Under the pieces are notes generated by a model. It was not told the DNA's origin. It was given only the letters and a program-made list of their open reading frames with translations, and did no database searches. The translations under genes and the position numbers were made by a program. A stretch of 64,000 nt of DNA. Origin: Fervidibacter sinensis. Its GTDB lineage: Bacteria > Armatimonadota > Fervidibacteria > Fervidibacterales > Fervidibacteraceae. Of this stretch, positions 49,218 through 57,600 are shown piece after piece. Every line of letters starts with the position of its first letter. Within the stretch, counting starts at the first letter, position 1. The DNA lies in NCBI GenBank assembly GCA_032161045.1, contig JAVHTH010000006.1; one strand, given 5' to 3'.

Positions 49218-50519
49218 TTAACTCAAAATTACCTCGCCGGCCATCATCTCATCAGCCTGCTTTTGCAACCTTTCGGCAAACGGTCGCTCCATCTCCGCAT
49301 CCAGGGTTACCCAATCGGTGTCGTAAGTGATGTTGAGAACCACTCCGTTTCGGTAAACGAAGGCGATAAGGTTTTGCGCCCACAAAGCAAGACGAGCGTG
49401 AACATTCACGACCCTCATCCGCTCAAATTCTTCCTGAATCCGTCTTTTCAAATCGTCAACACCTTCGCCGGTTAACGCCGAAACCAAAACCGCATTGGGG
49501 TAACGGCGGAGCAGCGCTTGTTTGTCCCAATCCGAAGGCAACTTGTCAGCCTTGTTAAGCACAAGTATAGTTGGCTTATCGCCTGCGCCGATTTCCTGCA
49601 AAGTTTGCTCAACGACCCGAATATGTTCGTCCATGTTCCTGTGCGAGACATCAACTACATGGAGCAACAGGTCAGCGGTCCGAACTTCTTCCAAAGTCGC
49701 GTGGAAAGAAGTGATCAAGTGTGGGGGTAGGTCTCGGATGAAACCGATGGTGTCGGTGAGCAAAACTTTGTGACCGTCAGGAAGAAAAAGAACTCTCGTT
49801 GTTGCGTCAAGGGTAGCGAAAAGTCGGTCCTCAACGAAAACATTTGCCCCAGTCAACGCGTTCATCAGCGTTGATTTCCCGACATTGGTGTAACCGACGA
49901 GAGCGATTGTGAAAAGTTCCCTTTCCTTTCGGCTTTGAACCCTCGTTGTTGTTTGGCGCTGAATTTCCTGCAATTGTTTTTGCAAATCGGCGATTCGTTT
50001 CTTCGCTCTTCTCTGGTCAACTTCCAACTGAGTTTCACCGGGGCCGCGAGTTCCGATACCGCCACCGAGCCGCGAAAGGTGTTGCCACATTCGCCTCAAT
50101 CGTGGCAACTGATATTGCAACTGGGCAAGTTCAACTTGGAGCATCGCTTGTTTGGTTCTCGCCCTTTTCGCGAAAATGTCAAGGATAAGTTCAGTTCGGT
50201 CAATCACGCGGACATTGAGCAACTTTTCAAGGTTGCGAGCTTGAGCGGGGGTGAGGTCGTGGTTGAAGATGACCAAATCGGCACCAAGTTCAGCACACAT
50301 CCGCGCCAGTTCCTCTGCCTTGCCTCGCCCAATGAAATAAGCGGGGTCAACCTCTTTGCGAGTTTGGGTGAGGATGCCAATAACCTCCGCACCCGCAGTG
50401 TCGGCGAGAGCAGCAAGTTCTTCAAGTCCATCTTCAAGTTCATCGCGACCGTTAAAAGCAACTCCAACCAGAATCGCTTTTTCTTTCTGAGCGATGGCTT
50501 GCCCTTTCAGTCTCTCCAA
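49218..50519 (-). CDS. hflX: GTPase HflX
   Basis: A 433-residue ribosome-associated GTPase. The N-terminal HflX domain has YFIGRGKAEELA and VIFNHDLTPAQARNLE, a coiled linker carries the family motif GGIGTRGPGETQLE, and the G domain has GYTNVGKSTLMN near residue 210, DTIGFIRDLP and LVLNKAD. HflX splits stalled or heat-damaged 70S ribosomes. The start is TTG at 50519, nine bases after GAGGTGA. The gene overlaps nothing and is followed, tail to tail, by the HD-GYP gene. Confidence 0.93.
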   Translation of the reverse strand: MERLKGQAIAQKEKAILVGVAFNGRDELEDGLEELAALADTAGAEVIGILTQTRKEVDPAYFIGRGKAEELARMCAELGADLVIFNHDLTPAQARNLEKLLNVRVIDRTELILDIFAKRARTKQAMLQVELAQLQYQLPRLRRMWQHLSRLGGGIGTRGPGETQLEVDQRRAKKRIADLQKQLQEIQRQTTTRVQSRKERELFTIALVGYTNVGKSTLMNALTGANVFVEDRLFATLDATTRVLFLPDGHKVLLTDTIGFIRDLPPHLITSFHATLEEVRTADLLLHVVDVSHRNMDEHIRVVEQTLQEIGAGDKPTILVLNKADKLPSDWDKQALLRRYPNAVLVSALTGEGVDDLKRRIQEEFERMRVVNVHARLALWAQNLIAFVYRNGVVLNITYDTDWVTLDAEMERPFAERLQKQADEMMAGEVILS

Positions 50520-50598
50520 CTGACAGCATCACCTCGCGCCCACTTTCTGGCGCTGGTGAAAATTTTAGGGCAAAGATGTCCGAAGGGAAAGGCAAAGG

Positions 50599-51342
50599 TT
50601 AGCGTTGTCCTTGCGGTCCTTGCATCTGCGGGACTTGAAACTCGGTGACTTGCTTGAAGCCGCTTGGAACTTTGTATGTGAAGAAGTCTTTGGGCAATTT
50701 AGGGTTTGGGATGACCTCCTGAGAAGTTTCCGTGATAGTGACCACAATGTTGCCGCCTGCTGGGTGCTTTTGCTCAATTCGCCTTTGACTTTGCCAGATG
50801 AACCCTTTGTCGTCAACCCACAGGGTTTGAGTGCCGCCGCCTTTGAGGTTAAGTTGGATTTTAGTCGTGGTCCGCTTGTTCAAAGTTTCTTTGCCGACAA
50901 CTTTTACAGCAGCCACCTTTTCCTTCCATCCCTCCCCAATGAAGCAACTCAGGTCATCCACAACCGATGAAGTGCGCCCTCCAGAACGGACGATTTCCTT
51001 CAAGGTTTTAGGTGCAGCCTCCTTCTTGACCTGCTTGAGGGCATCAATTTGGGTGAACAAGTTTTTGCCGTCACTGACGATGGTTACGCTACCTTGCCCT
51101 TCATCTTCAACCCAACGAACGCGAAGCAAATTCGGGCGTTGATAGACAGCCTCATGTTTGATGGTTCGCTTCATCGCCATTTCGCCAACTTTCTGCTCCG
51201 CCACGATTGTTGAACGGACACGCAAACCTGAAAGGCTTTGGTAAGCCTTGAAGGTCTTGGAAAGCAAAGCGTCAGCGGTTTGCGCCATCGCAAAAGCGAC
51301 GAAACCTGCCAAAAACAAAAAAGTCACCAACAATTTCCTCAT
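50599..51342 (-). CDS. LolA/DUF2092-like outer-membrane lipoprotein carrier-related protein
   Basis: Encodes 247 residues with a signal peptide (KLLVTFLFLAGFVAFAMAQ). The following part alternates beta strands in the LolA/LppX pattern (LSGLRVRSTIVAEQKVGEM, NLLRVRWVEDEGQGSVTIVSDG, TTKIQLNLKGGGTQTLWVDD). Proteins of this fold carry lipids or lipoproteins through the periplasm, consistent with a diderm envelope. It is close to hflX (79 bp) and divergent from topA. The exact cargo is unknown. Confidence 0.7.
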   Translation of the reverse strand: MRKLLVTFLFLAGFVAFAMAQTADALLSKTFKAYQSLSGLRVRSTIVAEQKVGEMAMKRTIKHEAVYQRPNLLRVRWVEDEGQGSVTIVSDGKNLFTQIDALKQVKKEAAPKTLKEIVRSGGRTSSVVDDLSCFIGEGWKEKVAAVKVVGKETLNKRTTTKIQLNLKGGGTQTLWVDDKGFIWQSQRRIEQKHPAGGNIVVTITETSQEVIPNPKLPKDFFTYKVPSGFKQVTEFQVPQMQGPQGQR

Positions 51343-51536
51343 GCGCTTTCACTCCTCGCTTGAATTTCAAGGGAGCGATTTTCCGCATCGCCCACCAACC
51401 CGAAATTTTGCGACGCTTTTCCCGAAAAGCAATGGTCAAGACAAAGAGGGCAAATTGTGGCCAAATTATGAAAGACCTTTTTCGCCCCTGCTTAGGGTGA
51501 AGAAACCACTCCAGACAGTTTGGAGGTGGCAACTCA

Positions 51537-53987
51537 ATGTCCCAAAAGCGACAACGGAAACAAAGCCGAAAAGCCGACAACAAACCGAAGAGAGGAAAAA
51601 GCGAGACTGAAACACTATCAAGAGGCAAGAAACTCATCATTGTTGAGTCACCGGCGAAAGCGAGGACTATTCGGCAAATAGTTGGAGACGAGTTTGCTGT
51701 TGAGAGCACGATGGGACACATAATGGATTTGCCCGAGCGTAAATTCGGCGTGGATTTGGAAAATGGCTTCACCCCGCAGTATGTAGTCCGACCGAAACGG
51801 AAGGAAGTCATCAAGCGGCTGAAGGAAGTGGCGAAAGAAGCAAGCGAAGTTTACTTGGCTTCGGACCCAGACCGCGAGGGCGAGGCTATCGCTTGGCATG
51901 TCGCTCAAGTTATCAAGCGCCCCGATGCAAAGCGAATTGAGTTTCACGAAATCACGAAGCCTGCGGTCTTGAAAGCGCTTCAAAACCCTCGCGAAATTGA
52001 CACGAACTTGGTCAATGCCCAACAAGCCCGCCGCGTCCTTGACAGAATTTTCGGATACACTCTGAGCCCGCTCTTGTGGCAAAAGATCAAAAAGAACTTG
52101 TCGGCAGGGCGCGTCCAATCGGTGGCGCTTCGGCTCGTCGTTGAGCGTGAGCGCGAAATTCAAAACTTCGTCCCGCGAGAGTATTGGAGCATCACTGCAA
52201 CTTTGACCCCTGAAGATAGGGATGCCCCATTTAATGCTCGCTTGGTTCAAATCGGTGAACGCAAAGTCACAACGCCCGATAGAGAAACTCAAAGCGAAAG
52301 TGAAACCTCTGACAAGCAGGAGAAAGACGCTGCTGAAAAGAAGGACGGCGGGATTGTCATTTCAAGTGAGGCAGAAGCGAAAGCGTTGGTTGATGTTTTG
52401 AAGCGAGCCAAATACGCAGTGTTAAGGGTTGAGCGGGGCGAGCGAAAGCGGACACCGCCGCCGCCTTTCATCACCTCAACGCTTCAACAAGCGGCATCGC
52501 GCCAACTCGGTTTCAACCCAACCAGAACAATGCGGATTGCGCAGCAACTTTACGAAGGCATTGATTTAGGCGATGAAGGGACTGTTGGCTTGATAACTTA
52601 CATGCGAACTGACTCGCCCCGAGTTTCCGAAGTTGCGCAGGCGCAAGCAGCAGACTTCATTCGCCAGAATTTCGGCGATGCTTTCCTGCCACCTAAGCCC
52701 CGGCAATTCAAAGCGAGGAAAAGCGCACAAGAAGCCCACGAAGCCATCCGACCAACTTCCGTTTTCAGAACCCCAGAAAAAGTCAAGCCCTACCTCACCG
52801 ATGAGCAATTTGCCCTTTACACCCTTATTTGGCGAAGGTTTGTCGCAAGTCAAATGGCAGACGCAATCTACGACACGCTGACAGTGGACATAGTGGCAAG
52901 GGACGGGGGGCGCGGGACGAGGGACGGAGACGAAATTCCTGAATGGCTGAAAGACGCCAATGAGTTCCTCTTTCGGGCGACGGGTAGGTTGCTTAAGTTT
53001 GAGGGTTGGTTGAAGGTTTACGAAGTTGAGGCAGATGAGGAAGATGAGAACGAGGAAGGCATGAACATCCCTGACTTGACAGAGGATGAACCGCTTCGGT
53101 TGTTGTCCCTTCAACCCGAGCAGCACTTCACGAAACCGCCAGCGCGATACACTCAAGCGACTTTGGTCAAAGCGCTGGAGGAGTTAGGCATTGGTCGCCC
53201 ATCAACTTATGCTCCGACGGTTGACACGATTGTCAAGCGTGGCTATGTTGAACTCAAAGGCAAGCAACTCGTCCCGACACCGCTCGGGATGCTTGTTTGC
53301 GATAAGTTAGTGCAATTCTTCCCTGACTTGCTCAGCGTTGGCTTCACCGCTCAAATGGAAGATAGGCTTGACGATGTTGAAGAAGGCAAACAGGAATGGC
53401 AGGAAGCAGTTCGCCACTTTTATGAGCCGTTCAGAAAAGCGCTGGAACTTGCCAAAAAGCGGATGAGCAAGGAAGGAGGTTTGACAACTGACCAAAAGTG
53501 CCCACTATGCGGTGCCCCGATGATTGTCAAGTTCTCTGCCTACGGTCCTTTCTTAGCCTGCGAGCGCTACCCAGAATGCCGGGCGCTGATTCCAATGGAG
53601 GAAGGGGCAACTAAAGATTGCCCTAACTGTGGGAGCGTGATGGTCAGGAGAGGCAATGACAGCGTCAGATATTTCCTCTGCATCAAATGCGGCTCGGTTG
53701 AACCCACAGATGGACAAGAACTTGTCAAGTGTCCGGAATGCGGCGTGGGAGTTTTGGTGCCCCGCACCGTCCGAAAAGGGAGGATGAAAGGGCGAACTTT
53801 CTTTAGTTGCTCGCGCTACCCAGATTGCAAATTCGCAACTTGGGACAAACCACTTGCAAACCCATGCCCCAAATGTGGCGGGTTGATGGTTGAAAAGAGA
53901 CCGAAAGATGGAGAACCCGTAGCGGTTTGCTTGAATAGTGAGTGCAATTACACGGAACTGGTTGCGCAAGCAGTTGAAGAAGGGTAA
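51537..53987 (+). CDS. topA: DNA topoisomerase I
   Basis: An 816-residue type IA topoisomerase that relaxes negative supercoils. The TOPRIM domain starts with KKLIIVESPAKARTI and has ASDPDREGEAIAW. The active-site Tyr is in LITYMRTDS near residue 354. Four C-terminal zinc-ribbon units begin near 650 (CPLCGAP, CPNCGS, CPECGV, CPKCGG). A four-unit heptamer array at 52900-52927 is translated as RDGGRGTRDG near residue 455, in a loop between two strands. GGAGGTGG precedes the ATG. A charged Gln/Lys-rich N-terminal extension of about 30 residues precedes the TOPRIM. Confidence 0.95.
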   Translation: MSQKRQRKQSRKADNKPKRGKSETETLSRGKKLIIVESPAKARTIRQIVGDEFAVESTMGHIMDLPERKFGVDLENGFTPQYVVRPKRKEVIKRLKEVAKEASEVYLASDPDREGEAIAWHVAQVIKRPDAKRIEFHEITKPAVLKALQNPREIDTNLVNAQQARRVLDRIFGYTLSPLLWQKIKKNLSAGRVQSVALRLVVEREREIQNFVPREYWSITATLTPEDRDAPFNARLVQIGERKVTTPDRETQSESETSDKQEKDAAEKKDGGIVISSEAEAKALVDVLKRAKYAVLRVERGERKRTPPPPFITSTLQQAASRQLGFNPTRTMRIAQQLYEGIDLGDEGTVGLITYMRTDSPRVSEVAQAQAADFIRQNFGDAFLPPKPRQFKARKSAQEAHEAIRPTSVFRTPEKVKPYLTDEQFALYTLIWRRFVASQMADAIYDTLTVDIVARDGGRGTRDGDEIPEWLKDANEFLFRATGRLLKFEGWLKVYEVEADEEDENEEGMNIPDLTEDEPLRLLSLQPEQHFTKPPARYTQATLVKALEELGIGRPSTYAPTVDTIVKRGYVELKGKQLVPTPLGMLVCDKLVQFFPDLLSVGFTAQMEDRLDDVEEGKQEWQEAVRHFYEPFRKALELAKKRMSKEGGLTTDQKCPLCGAPMIVKFSAYGPFLACERYPECRALIPMEEGATKDCPNCGSVMVRRGNDSVRYFLCIKCGSVEPTDGQELVKCPECGVGVLVPRTVRKGRMKGRTFFSCSRYPDCKFATWDKPLANPCPKCGGLMVEKRPKDGEPVAVCLNSECNYTELVAQAVEEG
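52900..52927 (+). repeat. heptamer array, GGGACNN type, 4 units, inside topA
   Basis: GGGACGG, GGGGCGC, GGGACGA and GGGACGG fill 28 bp. It is the only array in an essential housekeeping gene of the window. Confidence 0.85.
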
Positions 53988-54001
53988 GCCAAAGATGAAA
54001 T

Positions 54002-54080
54002 TGGTGGCCCCGGCGGGATTTGAACCCGCGACCTCCGGCTTGAGAGGCCGGCGTCCTGAACCGGGCTAGACGACGGGGCC
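54002..54080 (-). tRNA. tRNA-Glu, anticodon CUC, CCA encoded
   Basis: The minus strand starts GGCCCCGTCGTCTAGCCC, as in bacterial tRNA-Glu. The anticodon stem CCGGC/GCCGG closes the loop CTCTCAA with anticodon CTC, the T arm is CGCGGGTTCAAATCCCG, and the acceptor stem is GGCCCCG with CGGGGCC. The discriminator A (54005) is followed by an encoded CCA (54002-54004). Confidence 0.95.
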
Positions 54081-54114
54081 ACACTCCTTTGAAGGTTCAC
54101 AAACGGCGGTGAAA

Positions 54115-54143
54115 AGAATAACGCATATCACAGCAAAACGCAA
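54115..54143 (-). promoter_or_regulatory. probable promoter of the tRNA-Glu gene
   Basis: Minus-strand TTGCGT (54138-54143) and TATTCT (54115-54120) are 17 bases apart and would start transcription about 28 nt before the tRNA. The -35 resembles that of the SRP RNA promoter (TTGCGA). Confidence 0.55.
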
Positions 54144-54169
54144 GTTCCCCGAAATCAATCTCTTCACCG

Positions 54170-54613
54170 TCAGTCAACAAAAGCACCAGATGGGTTAGGC
54201 AGCGATGGTAAGGCACTTAGTGGTGAGCGGACAGTTATCGTCCCGATTACAACTGTCCCTTCATTGCCCAAAGCGTCCCTTGCCTTGACTGTCACCCGAT
54301 AAACAGCATCGGACACACTTGAATTCAACGGTAATGAGATCGTCACAGTGCTGGTGACTGTTTTTTGGTTCTGCACGCTTAAGGCAATTGGGACAAAACC
54401 TTGGGGGCGAGGGGAAATGTCAACTTCCGCGAACGCCACTCCTGATGGGTCGTTTACAGTCACGGTGATTTGGACTATCCCACCACCGAAAGGCAAATCG
54501 GTTCTTGAAAAAGTTCCGGTTGCCGATGGGGGCGAATTGTCACCGCCGCCACCCCCACCGCAACCGAGCAAAGCAAGGCAAAGCAATACCGCAAACGAAA
54601 TCTTCAGCCTCAT
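54170..54613 (-). CDS. small lipoprotein with an Ig-like domain
   Basis: About 147 residues. MRLKISFAVLLCLALLGC is a lipoprotein signal with lipobox LLGC, followed by a Gly run, a Ser/Thr linker, and a beta-sandwich of Ig/fibronectin type (IVQITVTVNDPSGVAFAEVDI, VYRVTVKARDALGNEGTV). ATG 54613 has GGAAGGTGG upstream. It starts 17 bp after the stop of the giant protease gene, so both are probably on one transcript. A role as partner or anchor for the protease is a guess. Confidence 0.6.
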   Translation of the reverse strand: MRLKISFAVLLCLALLGCGGGGGGDNSPPSATGTFSRTDLPFGGGIVQITVTVNDPSGVAFAEVDISPRPQGFVPIALSVQNQKTVTSTVTISLPLNSSVSDAVYRVTVKARDALGNEGTVVIGTITVRSPLSALPSLPNPSGAFVD

Positions 54614-54630
54614 TTCTCTGCCACCTTCCT

Positions 54631-57600
54631 TCATTTCAACTTGGCGCTAATGACACCTTGCGCGATGCGCCCTTTTTCATCGCGGGCAATAACCTTCACC
54701 AGATAAACCCCGATGGGCAGGCTTTGGTCTGCCGAAGTTGAACCGTCCCAAATGATTCGGTGCGTCCCGGAAGACCTGAAAGATTTGTCAAGGACTCGGA
54801 TGGTGCGACCCGTGAGGGTTTGGACGATGACCTCCGTTTGGGCAGAATTTGTCAAGTTGAACTCAATTGCAACGGTCTTACCTCGCAGCGGGAGAATTTT
54901 CAAGTTTTGAACCTTGAGTGGCTTTTCAACGCTGCGCTCAGCAACAATTTGCAACTGTCTTTCCTCGCCCGCCACCAACCTCAACCTGTAAGTTCCAGTT
55001 CTCAGCGAATAAGTTGCGTTGACGATTGGGTCAACGAGAATCAATGTCCAATCGCGCCCCAAAGTCGCTAAGTTCTCGGCGCTGATTGTCACTTCTTCAT
55101 CCTGTTCGCCACTGGCCAAAACAAGTGCCCAAGTAACCTTTTGCTTCTCTGGCTTGACAGAAACCCCCGCCTTTGTCCCATCGCTTCCAACCAAAGCCAC
55201 CCTCGTCGGTGCGACGGGATTTGGTGGCAACATCGCCTCCACCACTTGACCGTTTCGGCTCAAGCCAAGCAACAGTGTCTCGGTTCCGTCTTTCCGTTGC
55301 ACTTTCAGGCTGAACAATTGCCATTCGGTAGATTTGCCCGGGACATTTTCCTTGCGTGCAGTTGCAGGAACTGGCACGACCAAACTGCAGGCTTGGAAGG
55401 CGTAAGCGAAGTAGGACTCCCAAGGTTTGATTTCACCCTCAAAATCGCCTTGAGCGAGCGTTCGGTCGTAAACGAACCTGTAAGTGCCAGCGACATCGTC
55501 CCATCTCCACAGGAACGGAGCAACAACATCTGATGCTTGAGATAGTGGTAGAACTGAGAGTCCCACCTTCACCCTCAAGGTTGACAATTGCCAAGTAATT
55601 GGAACTGCGATTGGGAAACTGATGAGGTTCCAACCGGGCTGCAAACTGATTTCCACCGTGTCTGTATCTGGCAACCTCCCTGTGCGCGGTCGGATATTGA
55701 CAGTTTGCCTCGGCTTGACGAAGAAACCGACACCGACTTCGGTCCAAGGTGCAGTTGGGTCAACCAATTCAAATTTGCGTGAAATCGGATTGTAACGGAC
55801 AATCCGACCTTGCAGGACTTGAGGGTCAACGCCGAGGATCTCGCTCAAGGACGGCGGGTTTTGACCTGTGGGAACAGTTGGGGGCAAGAAAGGCAAGCCC
55901 AAACCGCGAACCCGCTCACTTGACACTTGGTCTAACTTCGGCAACACGAGGATGCGATAATTTTGCTGCCAATCGGAAGGCAACCTTATCCCGCTCACAG
56001 TCAAGTAGAACGACCAGTTGCCGACATCTTGGGGTGAAAACGAAAGGGGAATTTCCGCTTCGCCGCTATCGCCAGTTGAGTAAGTTTTGGTTTGAACCGA
56101 AAGACCTCGCCTAAGTGTCAGGTTGACAGTTTGGTTGGGAACGGGGTTGCCGTAAGCGTCCAAAACGCGAACGCGAATGACAATCTCTTCGCCGACAAGT
56201 TTCACCAGCGGGTTCACAATTGACGATTGCAGTTCGTTTTCTTGCTGGCTATCAACAAAGGCAAGCCTTGTGGGCATACCTGCTTGGACAATGACATTGA
56301 CACTTCTCGGTGACAGCGAAGGCGCATCGGGAGAGGAGACCATCAACGCCATTTGCCCCGCTTTAGTGCCGACAGAAATTGTGACCTTAACTGAGCCGTT
56401 GACCGAGCCATCCTCATCAGCAAGTTGTGTTGGACCTGAGCGGATATCGCCATCAACAACTGTCAACACCTTTAGGTCACCTTCAACGGGTATCAACCCA
56501 ATTTGGAACCGAACTGGAGAATCGGAGCGGGCAATTGGGTTACCTTTTGCGTCTTTCAGGTTCATCTGCAAAACCACTGTCCCGTTGACAGCAACTCGCA
56601 CATTGTTTTGCTCGTCCATGGCGGGAGTGGTCATGAGTTCCAAAATGGTAGGGTCTCCAAGGCGAACAGTCAAAGTTCGGGATGCCGCAAGAGTTGTCCC
56701 AATCACTTCGGCGCTAACTGTCAAGACCCCAACTCGCCCAGTAAGGTTGACGGTTGCTTCCGCTTGTCCATTTCCGTCAGTCAACTTTTCAACGGTCGCT
56801 GCCCCATCAATCGTCCCGACAGTCGTCGGTGCGACGGTGAAGCGAACCCTTTGGTTTTCAATCGGGTTACCTGCTAAATCGGTCACCTTCGCAGTTGCAT
56901 TCACTTGAGGTGGCTCTAAAGTTGACGGCACTTCTGTCGCGCTAAGTGTCAAGATTAGCCGTGCAGGGGGGCCTGCCACAACACTGACCGGCAAATCGTG
57001 GCTCTTATCGGATGTTAAGGTGCTGAATGCGGCGGGAACGAGAGCGGTTGCTGAATATTCGCCCAACCGAGCCGTTCGGGCATCAGCGATGATGGAAATC
57101 GTGATTTGCCCGCCACCAACTATCGTCCCCGCTGCGGGTGTCACCCCGAAGGCAAAACCGTCATCCTGTTCAGTCGTCGGGTCATCCCTTGTCAAAAGTG
57201 CCCAATCAAAATCTGGAGCATCGTCAACAGTTCCGGTTACGGAGTCTTTCAATTGCGCTCTCACTTGCAAAGTTGTTGGCTCACCCAAATCTGACCAACG
57301 GATGCCAAACTCAACTGCTCGCTCTGACAAGTTCAAGTAAGCGAGAGAACGACGAACTGCGCCGACATACAATGCTTGCTCGGTTGCGTTTAATCTGACT
57401 TTTGCTTCGGCTGAACCGTCAACATTTGTGTCAAGTTCAAAGGTCAAATCAATGTCGGCTATCCTTGTCAACATTCGTCCAACAAACTCTGCCCTGAAGA
57501 ACAGAACCCCTTGCCTATCCTGAACCCATATGCGACCTATGTTGATGGATGTTGACGGCAGTGAGGCGACTTCAGTCAAAGTGTTTTCGTTAGGGTCGGA

